Part shown: in pieces, positions 24,923 to 32,777 of the stretch
Layout: each line of letters begins with the position of its first letter
Numbering within the stretch: position 1 is the stretch's first letter
DNA from: an uncultured Collinsella sp.
GTDB lineage: Bacteria; Actinomycetota; Coriobacteriia; Coriobacteriales; Coriobacteriaceae
NCBI GenBank assembly: GCA_902489775.1
Contig: CABUBH010000019.1
Coordinates: 1-35,412 of the forward strand
DNA: 35,412 bases
Direction: 5' to 3'
Position numbers and translations under genes: made by a program
Notes under the pieces: generated by a model
What the model was told of the DNA's origin: nothing
What the model saw: the letters and a program-made list of their open reading frames with translations, nothing else
The model's database searches: none

Positions 24923-26151
24923 TTGTCGCCACCCTCCTTGCGCGCAATGGTCACCGTCTTATCATTTGCCTTGAGCAGATACAGATTGCCCGTAAGGTGC
25001 GTCAGTTCGCCACCCGTCACCGCACCCGGCTCGCCATTATTGGCGCGGAGCATGAGCCACGCCTCGTCGTGGAAATTGCCCAGGTTGAGCGTCCAGGCAT
25101 CCGCGCTGGTATCCACGCTCACCGTCACGGACGAAAAACGCTGGATGGCACCGGAGCACTCCGACGCCGTCTGGTGCCGCAGGTCGGGCGCGGATTTGGT
25201 AAGCCACTCCAGGTAGTCGACCAGGCCGCCCTTGTAGACCTCCCAGCCCTCCTTGGCTCCGCGATCGGGGTCCAAAAGGTCGTCCGGGTGCATAAAGTGC
25301 GTGCTCACGTAGTGCATGTTGAGCTCGGACACGGCTGCCAGGCGCATATAGGAATCGTCGACCATGCCGCCCGAGACAATACGCGGCTGTTCCACAATGC
25401 CATCGCTCGCCACGCCAAACTCCTGCACGTAGGGCAGGTCGGTGCCATCCTCAAAATACGTACTGGCAATGGTCTTAATGCGCGGAACATCGGTACCGAT
25501 AAGCTTGCGCGCGCGAGCCGAAAGAATATTCGACGGCGGCACGTAAACCGAGCCATGAGCATTGGGCAGGACCTCGTCCTGAAACGCGATAAGTTCGTTG
25601 AGCGAAGCGACGAGCGTCTCTTTGTTCTTCCAGGTCTTGTAGTCGTACAGCGTGCCGTAGTCGGTGTCCCAGAGCGCGAGCGGCTGATGGTTGTAGCCAT
25701 GAAAGCCCAGCTCGCCGCCCATCTGCAGAAGCATGCCGCCAAAGTAGCGGAACTGCGTGGTATCGGGTTGGCGCGCGGGCTCGGTCTGGTTGACCGCGTC
25801 CTCGTAGTTTTCGATCATCACGCCGGTATAGCGAATGCCGTATTTTTGCGCGAGCTTTTGCAGATCGGGCCACCAGACCTTGGTATAAAAGTCGGCAATG
25901 GAAAGCCCGTAGTCGCGCTTGATGTAGGTGCCGTCGCCCGAGGGCACGGGACTGGGAAAGTCGTCCAGATAGAACACGGCGCTGTTGATGACCGGATAGG
26001 CCGTGGCATCGCCCAGGAGGCTGGTCGCCGCGGCGTAAAAGCCGCGCATGACCTTGTCATAGATACCGATATTGCAAACCACGGTGCGCCCGCTACCGCA
26101 GTCATTCGACCAAATGAGTGGGGCGCCCGCATCGCCGGTCTTAGCCCACAC
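24919..26151 (-). CDS. C-terminal part of an interrupted DUF2194/PelA-like polysaccharide deacetylase
   Basis: This is the catalytic part of a DUF2194 protein, the deacetylase partner found in Gram-positive Pel clusters. It shows a carbohydrate-esterase-4-like fold: YLDDFPSPVP with paired Asp, and FHGYNHQP giving an HxxxH metal-binding pair. It is in the same reading frame as the N-terminal part at 26161-26799, separated only by one TAG codon at 26161-26163 and three further codons. The GTG at 26151 has no ribosome binding site, so independent translation is doubtful. Read through the stop, the two parts make one protein of the expected layout. Confidence 0.85.
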   Translation of the reverse strand: MWAKTGDAGAPLIWSNDCGSGRTVVCNIGIYDKVMRGFYAAATSLLGDATAYPVINSAVFYLDDFPSPVPSGDGTYIKRDYGLSIADFYTKVWWPDLQKLAQKYGIRYTGVMIENYEDAVNQTEPARQPDTTQFRYFGGMLLQMGGELGFHGYNHQPLALWDTDYGTLYDYKTWKNKETLVASLNELIAFQDEVLPNAHGSVYVPPSNILSARARKLIGTDVPRIKTIASTYFEDGTDLPYVQEFGVASDGIVEQPRIVSGGMVDDSYMRLAAVSELNMHYVSTHFMHPDDLLDPDRGAKEGWEVYKGGLVDYLEWLTKSAPDLRHQTASECSGAIQRFSSVTVSVDTSADAWTLNLGNFHDEAWLMLRANNGEPGAVTGGELTHLTGNLYLLKANDKTVTIARKEGGDK

Positions 26152-26160
26152 ACGAGCCGT

Positions 26161-26799
26161 CTAGCGCAGCGATACCGAAAGCGACGAATCAAAAGGGTCC
26201 GAGAGCTCGTAGCGCTCTCCCCCGCCCAGCATAAAGTCCTCGCTCGGCACAATGCTTTCGGCTTTTACATAGTCATATCCGGCCGATTCAATGCCAAGCT
26301 TGGAGGCAATCACTTGCAGATAGCTCGAGTTATCCGGCGGCATGGCGAGCATAAGCGAACCGCCGGCACTCACCCAACTCATAATGTCGCTCAGGTGCGT
26401 ACTGAGCCCATCGAGCGACGGCATGAGCAAAATCACGCGATCGAAGGAGGTCAGTGAGGGAATGGCATCCGCGCCATCCAGGGCAAGGTCAACGTCGCGG
26501 TGCGCGATCTTCATGTCCAGCAAAATCTGGTCGAACTGCTCCTTTACGTCCTCGACGCCAGCTTGATCGGAATCGGTAATGACCAGGCACGTGGTCTTTT
26601 GACCAAAGATTGCCGAGGAGGCCGGCACCGCATCGTTGGCAGCAAGCATCCCCAGCTTATGCTGACCCGCACTGTACTGCACGCCGGCACGCTCCACCAG
26701 CAGCACGGCGGCCATGGCAATAAAGACCGCCCACACCACGAGCAGTCCCATCCAGCGAAAGCGGCCTGCACGGTCGCGGATATGTTGCGCCACGCTCAT
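26161..26799 (-). CDS. N-terminal part of the interrupted DUF2194/PelA-like protein
   Basis: Start 26799 is set by GGGGAGGAGG four bases upstream and by an ATGA overlap with the pelE stop. The product has one N-terminal membrane anchor (GLLVVWAVFIAMAAVLLV) and an extracytoplasmic Rossmann-like domain with LVITDSDQ and VILLMPSLDGL, ending at a TAG directly after SLSVSLR. The next codons continue as TARVWAK into the deacetylase domain. So this is the membrane anchor and first domain of the enzyme, truncated by a single nonsense codon. On its own it would lack the catalytic domain. Confidence 0.85.
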   Translation of the reverse strand: MSVAQHIRDRAGRFRWMGLLVVWAVFIAMAAVLLVERAGVQYSAGQHKLGMLAANDAVPASSAIFGQKTTCLVITDSDQAGVEDVKEQFDQILLDMKIAHRDVDLALDGADAIPSLTSFDRVILLMPSLDGLSTHLSDIMSWVSAGGSLMLAMPPDNSSYLQVIASKLGIESAGYDYVKAESIVPSEDFMLGGGERYELSDPFDSSLSVSLR

Positions 26800-27701
26800 C
26801 TGGCCTCCTCCCCGTCGCGCCAAAACGCCAACTTTTCGCGGTTGTCGGCGCTCAAATACACATGTTGCTTGTCAATCGCATCGATCACACGGTGGACCTC
26901 GTCACCGTCGCGGCGCATCACGGCCAGGCGCAGGCAAAGCATCCAAACCTCCTGCTCCTCGGGCACGTCGAGCACCAGCTGGTCGGTCACGGCCTGCGCT
27001 TCGTCGATCTGTCCGACATCGGCCAGCGCCGTCGCGTATCGAATGCGCAGCTCAAGGGTATCCTCGCGCTCGCAGCGACGCGCAAGCAGGCGCGCGTACT
27101 GTTGGCGCTGAATCTGAGCCACGCGCCCCTCAGCCAAGCCCGAGCACAAGTATTCACCAAGAAAATCGCAGTATTCGTTGAGGTTTTGCGCGCTCGGGTC
27201 CGTCTTAAAGGCACGCTCCAGCTGCTGCAGTTTAAGGTCGGACTCCTTGGAGATCTGCGCCACCGCCGTCGCGGCATAGTGCGCCACCTCAACGTCGTCG
27301 TTAAGCTTAGCCGCCTGCAACTGCGCCAGGTACGCGTCGGGCTCCTCGGTGAGCATGGAGAGCATTAGGCGGCGCCGGTATGCCGGGTCGTTGACGATGA
27401 GCGCCTCCTCGAGCGGGACCACGCCCGCATCGGCGTCACGGTCGTGCACCAGGATGCTGCGATGCAGCTCGTCGTTGAAGCGCAGCGACTCCAGCGCAGA
27501 CTCTTTCAGACCCTCGCCAAACATCGCGCTGCGGACCGATAGCAGAACCACCAGCAACGGGCCCCACAGCGGCACCAGCACTATCACAGCCAGCATGTGC
27601 CCGCGCACCGGCAGCAGGCCCAACTTCATGAGCGTCCACAGCATCAGGCAAACCAGCGCATGAATCAGCAGCAAGACGGAAGCAACGACAAGCGAGATCA
27701 A
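26796..27701 (-). CDS. pelE: PelE-like membrane protein with TPR repeats
   Basis: Two membrane segments occupy about residues 3-55. The remaining 245 residues are cytoplasmic and helical, with TPR-like pairs such as YATALADVGQIDEAQAV. This is the PelE layout, in which the protein joins PelD and PelG in the inner-membrane synthase complex. It is linked by ATGA-type overlaps to the PelD-like gene upstream and to the deacetylase downstream. Sequence similarity to Pseudomonas PelE is low, so the name rests on architecture and position. Confidence 0.82.
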   Translation of the reverse strand: MISLVVASVLLLIHALVCLMLWTLMKLGLLPVRGHMLAVIVLVPLWGPLLVVLLSVRSAMFGEGLKESALESLRFNDELHRSILVHDRDADAGVVPLEEALIVNDPAYRRRLMLSMLTEEPDAYLAQLQAAKLNDDVEVAHYAATAVAQISKESDLKLQQLERAFKTDPSAQNLNEYCDFLGEYLCSGLAEGRVAQIQRQQYARLLARRCEREDTLELRIRYATALADVGQIDEAQAVTDQLVLDVPEEQEVWMLCLRLAVMRRDGDEVHRVIDAIDKQHVYLSADNREKLAFWRDGEEAR

Positions 27702-29836
27702 GCGGCACCCCCCTCACCGTCACCGGTGTAAGAGATGTGCTGCAGCAGCGCCACGATGTCCTCGCCGTCGACGGGCTCCACCGCAATCTGCTTTGCGCTC
27801 AGGCGCTCGCGGATAATGGGCAGATCGCACGCCTTTGCCTGGCGCATAAGCAGGTAGAGCACGTCGCCGTCGACCAAGCCCGCCGCGTCGCTCTCGCGAA
27901 TTGCCGGCCCAATTGCGCCCACCAGCTCGCCGACAGGTTCCATACCCGGTACCACGCGCAGGAGCAAAAAACTCCCCATCTTGCTATCTGCCAGCGCCTG
28001 CTCCGCCGCGAGCTCTTGGCCAAAGGCAGCCTGCTTGAGCACGCAAGTGCCGTCAACGCAGCGTTTATCCTGCGCCACCGCCTCATAGTCAAAGGCACGG
28101 CCCAGCGCGCTTTCGACCAGCCCGCACAAGATGCGGAACAGGTTTTGATAATAGAGGGTCATTTGGTTTTCGGCCGCACTACGCACAAAGATCAACACGG
28201 CGGGTGCCCCGTCGCGCTCGATAGTGTATCCAAACATGGGAAGCCCTGGCGTCAGCTCGCGGTTCACCCACAGGTTCGAGTGACCCCCGTCGCCCAAAAG
28301 AGGTGCAAGCTGCTCAAGCGTGAGCGAGCGTGCGGCATCTTCGGCAATCGCGGGACTTGCTGCCACCAGGCGTGCAAATGCCCCACCCGAAACATGATAG
28401 ATCGCCACAGAATCGCTCTCGAGGATCTCGCCCAGAAGCTCGCAGCACTTGCGATAGATATCGCGTGGGTTGAGCACGTCGAGCTCCTGCGTCACCGCAA
28501 AGATCTTGCCAAAGCTGTCGTGGCGACCCACGATCTGGCGCCTGTACGCGCGCTTATCCTCGATCGCGTCGTGGTAGAGCTGCGTAAGGAACGTATTGCG
28601 GTTGCGCACGAGCTCGTTTTGATCGCGCTCCGTCCTAATGGCTTCGCTGTTGCGCAGCTGCACATAGCCGCACACGGCACCCACAACAAAGTACGCAATA
28701 AACGGCAGCCAGTTAGACGGCTCGTAAAAGAGACCCTGGAAGGTATAGCCATACTGGGTAAAGTAGCTCGCCGCCAGACCAATCGAAGCCAGCAGTGCCG
28801 CGACCAAGCCAAAGTCCAAGCCATACAGCGTGCCGATCAGCACCACGTAGAGCAAGCGATAATCGAGCACGTTGAGCTGGGCCGATTGGGAGAACAGATG
28901 CTCCAGCACCTCGAACAGAACCCAGGCAGCTGCCGTCTCCAGGCATTTAATAGGCAGCGTGCGCATTTGGATGCGGTCGATGGCGGCGCGCAAGGGGTTG
29001 ACCTTCTTTGCGCGGCCAGCATCCCAACGCGCTTGAATGGTCGAAAGATCGCGCAGCAAGTCGTAGCGCTGAAACCAGCCATAACGCACGCGAGCGACGT
29101 CGCTGGCGGGCAGGGTGTAGCCGGCAGAATCGCCATAGGCAACGGCAAGGCCAGGGAACAGTGCCTTGAGGGCGTCGCCAACCTCACCTGACGTGTGATG
29201 GAAGGTATCGGCAACGTCGAGCATCTCAAAGTTACCATCCCAGCTGTCGAAGATACGGCGTACCAACACCGCAAGCTCCTCGGCACACAGCAGGGGAAAC
29301 GCCGCATCCTGCGTGCCCTGCAGAGCGACCGATCCGGTTGAGCACGCGTCGAGCAGCGGCACCAAAAACGGGTCCTCCAGCGCGGCAGATGCGGTATACA
29401 GGAACGGCACGCGCAGGATCTTGGTTTGAACGCCCTCGCGAGCAGCGTAGTAGCGGCACAGGTCGTTGGCTGCGTGCGCGATAATGCCCTTGCCCGTTCG
29501 CCCCGCGGCATCGGCGGCGCCCTCGGCACCCGCGGGCCCCGCTACATACAGCAGTTGGACCCGGCGACCCGCGCACGCACGAAAGACCGAACGCAGCTGC
29601 TCGATATCGCCCACGGTATCGGTATGCGGGGTAAGGTAATTAGACAGGTAGACCACGCGGTCGAACTCATAGGCCTGCTCCAAGTGCTGGAGCAGCTCTT
29701 TCCACGAGGCATGGGGCGACGACTCATCGCGACGCGTGTCCTGCGCGGCTACGACCTGCACATGGTCCCCGGGGAACGCCTTGGCACAAAAGTCATCGTC
29801 AACATATGCGGTGTTGCCAACAACCAGCACCTCCAT
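27698..29836 (-). CDS. pelD: PelD-like c-di-GMP receptor with N-terminal SDR domain
   Basis: This is the first gene of the Pel operon. Domains in order: an SDR/epimerase-like domain (about residues 1-270, VVGNTAY and the SNYLTPHTD stretch); about four membrane helices (300-400); a short helical stalk; a GAF domain (about 440-590); and a degenerate GGDEF domain (590-700). In the last, RESD at 647-650 forms the RxxD inhibitory site, followed five residues later by DGDVL in place of GGDEF. That spacing is the one used by PelD to bind c-di-GMP without making it. Gram-positive PelD proteins are known to carry an added SDR domain. GGGGAGGGG precedes ATG 29836. Confidence 0.88.
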   Translation of the reverse strand: MEVLVVGNTAYVDDDFCAKAFPGDHVQVVAAQDTRRDESSPHASWKELLQHLEQAYEFDRVVYLSNYLTPHTDTVGDIEQLRSVFRACAGRRVQLLYVAGPAGAEGAADAAGRTGKGIIAHAANDLCRYYAAREGVQTKILRVPFLYTASAALEDPFLVPLLDACSTGSVALQGTQDAAFPLLCAEELAVLVRRIFDSWDGNFEMLDVADTFHHTSGEVGDALKALFPGLAVAYGDSAGYTLPASDVARVRYGWFQRYDLLRDLSTIQARWDAGRAKKVNPLRAAIDRIQMRTLPIKCLETAAAWVLFEVLEHLFSQSAQLNVLDYRLLYVVLIGTLYGLDFGLVAALLASIGLAASYFTQYGYTFQGLFYEPSNWLPFIAYFVVGAVCGYVQLRNSEAIRTERDQNELVRNRNTFLTQLYHDAIEDKRAYRRQIVGRHDSFGKIFAVTQELDVLNPRDIYRKCCELLGEILESDSVAIYHVSGGAFARLVAASPAIAEDAARSLTLEQLAPLLGDGGHSNLWVNRELTPGLPMFGYTIERDGAPAVLIFVRSAAENQMTLYYQNLFRILCGLVESALGRAFDYEAVAQDKRCVDGTCVLKQAAFGQELAAEQALADSKMGSFLLLRVVPGMEPVGELVGAIGPAIRESDAAGLVDGDVLYLLMRQAKACDLPIIRERLSAKQIAVEPVDGEDIVALLQHISYTGDGEGGAA

Positions 29837-29870
29837 GGCGCACCCCTCCCCTAAAATCCACTTTAGTCAT

Positions 29871-29899
29871 AGTCAAACATGCGTATTTTACGCTGTCAA
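29871..29899 (-). promoter_or_regulatory. candidate promoter and palindrome upstream of pelD
   Basis: A perfect TTGACA (29894-29899) is followed after 17 bases by TTGACT (29871-29876), a poor -10. The spacer holds the 13-base palindrome GCGTAAAATACGC (29881-29893), which could be a regulator site. The promoter call is weak because of the -10. Confidence 0.35.
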
Positions 29900-29964
29900 C
29901 GCGAGTTGAAACGCCTTTAAGGCTGTTTTAAGAACTTTTTTAGAGGATGTGGGGGCCAGGAGAA

Positions 29965-30390
29965 CTAAATAGTGAATCCAATCTGTGGCAGATAAAGCGG
30001 CCCCCATACTCCACCAGCAGCGACATTTTCAATAATGCCCCTTGCGTAGGAATACAGGTCTTGCATGCCGAAGCTAAGAGCCTCCCTATCAAATGCTTCG
30101 TCGTCTAAATCAGACGGAGCACGATAGATACCGGACACGGATATTTCGGAACGGTAATAGTGCCCCTCATCGCTGGGAATGAGCTCTATGACGAGGTTGA
30201 GCTGCCGAAATCTAGCTCCATTTTCATCAGTGAAGGCATTCGTTATGTCATTTCTAACGTTAAACTCACCGTCTGACTTATTAACTCCCTCCTTAGGGGT
30301 CATTCCGCCATCAAATGAAAACCTGTCGACTTTTTTAGACATGCATGTAATCGATGAAGACTCAATGCGCTGCTTCTTCAGAGAGTCCAT
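29965..30390 (-). CDS. SecB-like chaperone of an MqsRA toxin-antitoxin module
   Basis: A 141-residue SecB-family protein. Visible are the beta strands around NLVIELIPSD and YRSEISVSGIYRA, and the C-terminal SecB signature, here YARGIIENVAAGG followed by WGPLYLPQIGF. The ATG directly follows the mqsA stop, with GGAG inside the last antitoxin codons. Solitary SecB-like proteins placed after an antitoxin gene are the third member of toxin-antitoxin-chaperone (TAC) systems, where they fold and protect the antitoxin. Actinobacteria usually lack a general SecB, which favours the dedicated role. The N-terminus is longer and more polar than in general SecB. Confidence 0.88.
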   Translation of the reverse strand: MDSLKKQRIESSSITCMSKKVDRFSFDGGMTPKEGVNKSDGEFNVRNDITNAFTDENGARFRQLNLVIELIPSDEGHYYRSEISVSGIYRAPSDLDDEAFDREALSFGMQDLYSYARGIIENVAAGGVWGPLYLPQIGFTI

Positions 30391-30903
30391 TTACATCTCC
30401 AATCGGAAGAGATTCTCATCAACCAAAGGATCAGAATCCCTATAAGCAGGAACTTTTCCTCCTGGTATTACAGACAAAAGCGACGAGCTAAGACTTGCAC
30501 TCCTCTCATGAGGAGACAAGCCGAGATATCTGCGGACCTCAGGAACATCGCGAATGAGCCTCATAAGGGTATTGGCAGTAATAGATTGTTGCGATGCGCC
30601 GTTCTCCCAACGAGAGGCCGTGGGCTTCGAAACACCTAAGACCGACTCAAAATCATGCTGTGTTAAGCCGAGATCTGAGCGCAAATGCTTTATTTCCGAG
30701 GGAGATAGAAGCTCATGAGCCTTGGCGTATTGCGCGGCAAGTGCATGGGCGAGCTTAGTCGCCTCTGCAACAGTCATTTCATCGTTGCCGCACTCGCAAA
30801 CATAATGCTCAATTCCTTTTACGGTAATTTTCTCTCCACGGTAAATTTCAGTCATTGGCGCCGTGGTAAATTGCATTTCTTTGCCGCATTCCATGCAACG
30901 CAT
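30391..30903 (-). CDS. mqsA: MqsA-family antitoxin with C-terminal extension
   Basis: The start at 30903 is set by AGGAGG four bases upstream. The N-terminal zinc domain has CMEC at 3-6 and CEC at 36-38, the YgiT/MqsA arrangement that binds the toxin. The C-terminal helix-turn-helix (LTQHDFESVLGVSKPTASRW) binds operator DNA. At 170 residues it is about 40 longer than Escherichia coli MqsA; the extra tail (about 127-170, with SLLSVIPGGKVPAY) is the place where TAC antitoxins carry their chaperone-addiction segment. It starts 10 bases after the toxin stop and ends exactly where the chaperone gene begins. Confidence 0.92.
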   Translation of the reverse strand: MRCMECGKEMQFTTAPMTEIYRGEKITVKGIEHYVCECGNDEMTVAEATKLAHALAAQYAKAHELLSPSEIKHLRSDLGLTQHDFESVLGVSKPTASRWENGASQQSITANTLMRLIRDVPEVRRYLGLSPHERSASLSSSLLSVIPGGKVPAYRDSDPLVDENLFRLEM

Positions 30904-30913
30904 GACTCCTCCT

Positions 30914-31261
30914 TTAATGAATGTATCCATCGATGTTCGCAGACAAAACGTTTAAATGTGCATTTCCTTCGGAATCAATTGAAAACTTAACGTACCAATC
31001 CTCGCATTCAAAACCTCGGCACACGTAGACATCTGCGTAAACACCATGCAGAGGCCCATCCATATCGAGCGCGATGGATTTTCTAAAATCATCAGGCTTC
31101 AGATAATCAAATAGGTCAGCAAGGAAATGATCGATGTCCAAATAACCAAACTGATTCATCAGGTGTCTGCGCACCCTACCATTTACAATCATCTTTCCCG
31201 AGCGAGCCAAAGACTTCGCTTCGTCAAGTGAATATGTCGGTCGGAGCTTGGTTCGATTCAT
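30914..31261 (-). CDS. mqsR: MqsR-family toxin (mRNA interferase)
   Basis: About 115 residues with the MqsR outline: SLDEAKSLARSGK at the N-terminus, the middle LKPDDFRKSIALDMDG segment, and the C-terminal strands DVYVCRG and WYVKFSID. MqsR toxins are RelE-fold endoribonucleases that cut mRNA, often at GCU. I chose ATG 31261 because AAGGGG lies before it at good spacing; GTG 31267 is a possible alternative. Toxin precedes antitoxin, the order typical of mqsRA. Similarity to E. coli MqsR is modest, so active-site residues cannot be assigned with certainty. Confidence 0.86.
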   Translation of the reverse strand: MNRTKLRPTYSLDEAKSLARSGKMIVNGRVRRHLMNQFGYLDIDHFLADLFDYLKPDDFRKSIALDMDGPLHGVYADVYVCRGFECEDWYVKFSIDSEGNAHLNVLSANIDGYIH

Positions 31262-31273
31262 AACCACCCCTTA

Positions 31274-31318
31274 GTTAGCATAATGCTAACTATATTCGTC
31301 TTGTTGCCAATTGGCAAC
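31274..31318 (-). promoter_or_regulatory. mqsRA-secB promoter with two palindromic operators
   Basis: On the minus strand TTGCCA (31312-31317) and TATAGT (31289-31294) are 17 bases apart. The -35 lies inside the palindrome GTTGCCAATTGGCAAC (31303-31318), and the -10 touches the palindrome GTTAGCATAATGCTAAC (31274-31290). Both share a GTTxxC half-site. This is the arrangement expected for autoregulation by the MqsA helix-turn-helix. Confidence 0.8.
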
Positions 31319-31368
31319 TCTATATGACGGTCCGCATCGGGCGCATTAACGCCTTTTTTGCGTCTATC

Positions 31369-31490
31369 CGGAAGTGCAGGGTAAGACCGAGATCTGGGGA
31401 CCAGACCTTGGTCTTACCCTTCCACGACCTGCGGTTTTGTCGTCAAAATTCGAGTTATGCTCGGAGGTTTTCGATTTCCCCGCACTTCCG
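31369..31490. repeat. nested inverted repeat
   Basis: Outer arms CGGAAGTGC (31369-31377) and GCACTTCCG (31482-31490) enclose an inner pair AGGGTAAGACC (31378-31388) and GGTCTTACCCT (31410-31420). On the minus strand the right arm lies within a short open stretch ending in a TAA at 31455-31457 that reads protein-like (VVVDATFVVRTLDAESLF). Between 31319 and 31840 I find no credible complete gene. The element may be a mobile or repeated unit, or the remnant of one. Confidence 0.6.
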
Positions 31491-31840
31491 AAATAACGAC
31501 TCCGCATCGAGGGTTCTAACAACAAAGGTGGCATCCACGACAACACCTAGTAGCCGCGGAAACGTCAAAGGGTCGTTACCGGAAAACCGAACAACAACCC
31601 TTCTTGGTCATCGCCTCACGTAGAGTGCACGACGACAGTATCACCGAGAACCTCTTACCGTAACGCCCATCAACCCAATAGGGCACTAATGAGGAACGAT
31701 CAGAAATACAGATGTCCGCTCCCCAAATCTCCATCTAAATAAAACTAGGGGATGCCCTCCCTTAGGAAGGAACCCCCTTGCAAAACGATGGCCTATAGCA
31801 CGCCTTCGTTTTTCATTTAGGACATCATAGCGCAGCATCA

Positions 31841-32086
31841 CTATTTCGAAGAGCGGTTGGACACAAATAGATTGAGAACATTAATCGCCGCAAGCCCGCC
31901 TACAAGAGAACAGGCAACGGTTGTTTTATCCAAACAGCCCAATATGATGGCGCCGGCCATCAACGTAAGATTAAGAAGTATCGTTCCATATTGCGCTCAA
32001 GGAATCTGCTCGGCATCAACCTTATTCATGACGTCAAGTCGAGCCGACTCTGCCCTCTACTGGTTTGCGATCGTGTCATAAGTCAT
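31841..32086 (-). pseudogene. remnant of a small membrane protein gene
   Basis: One minus-strand frame from ATG 32086 to TAG 31841 reads as a protein with two internal stops (TAG after TIANQ, TGA after DAEQIP). The rest is coherent: RAESARLDVMNK, then two membrane segments (GTILLNLTLMAGAIILGCL and ACSLVGGLAAINVLNLFV) and the end NRSSK. The design, a short soluble part followed by two C-terminal helices, is common in small phage or defence-related membrane proteins, but I cannot name the family. Confidence 0.55.
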
Positions 32087-32157
32087 GCATCACAACGGTA
32101 ATCTGCCAAACAGGGCCATGCCCCCGGACGCCAGGCCGGTTCGCTACGAATCGGGCG

Positions 32158-32549
32158 CTACACCAACTTTCTCGACACTACCTTACCAATCGGTACAATC
32201 TCGCCTTCCTCGCTCAAATCACCAACGAAAAAGCCTCCGTATCATCGAAGCGATTAATTCGCTTAGCCAGAATCTCGCAATCAGAAAGGATGACCTCGAT
32301 GAACTCCACGTCCTTATATCCTGCTTCATAGAGACGCACTTCATCCTATTCAATGACTTTGCGAGACGCAGGGCGCATGTGCTCAGGCGGGCTAGCGACA
32401 ATCTCGACATCTCATCCGAGCTCTCCCTCGATCTCAAGGCAGAGTTCACATAGCGTGCAAAAAATCATTGCTTCGCCGCAGACTAGACACAAATCAATAA
32501 TGCTATCTGGCGTTCGCTCGTCACGGACGAGCGAACGCCAGATAGGCAT
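32158..32549 (-). pseudogene. decayed gene with CxxC pairs
   Basis: A minus-strand frame from ATG 32549 (MPIWRSLVRDERTPD) continues through CLVCGE and CTLCELC, two zinc-ribbon-like pairs, with an in-frame TGA after EGELG and an in-frame TAG after RKVIE. It then reads on as DEVRLYEAGYKDVEFIEVIL. Near 32231 a run of five T appears to have lost one base: restoring it extends the frame as EAFFVGDLSEEGEIVPIGK to a TAG at 32158. Two nonsense codons and one frameshift mark it as a pseudogene. Family unknown. The opposite-strand frame over the same bases looks like a shadow. Confidence 0.55.
32503..32545. repeat. perfect 20-bp hairpin with 3-base loop
   Basis: Arms 32503-32522 (begin CTATCTGGCGTTCG) and 32526-32545 are exact reverse complements around ACG. 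No T run follows on either strand. It coincides with the first codons of the decayed gene at 32158-32549. From 32550 to 32777 I see no convincing gene; a 72-codon open frame there has no ribosome binding site. Confidence 0.75.
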
Positions 32550-32777
32550 GCTTCACGGACGTCTGAACGAAACAGCATGCGGGAAACGGCAACGGATATC
32601 GACAGGGGCAATCATGGCTCAACTCATCATTCCGAATATATAGAAGGAAATCGCCATGCGCCTGTTCCACGGCCCGATGGTTAATCGAGTCGATGTGATC
32701 AATGAAAATTACTGAGACTTTATTATGGCAGAACCCCAATCTTTAAGTTTCAGAAGCTATCGATAGTCACTTCCAGT

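Noticed and set aside
31340..31359. Plus-strand terminator GGCG/CGCC followed by six T
   Set aside because: The stem is only four bases and no plus-strand gene ends upstream.
32085..32453. Plus-strand frame of 122 codons in the accessory region
   Set aside because: The opposite strand gives a more protein-like reading with CxxC pairs, and no ribosome binding site precedes the plus-strand ATG.
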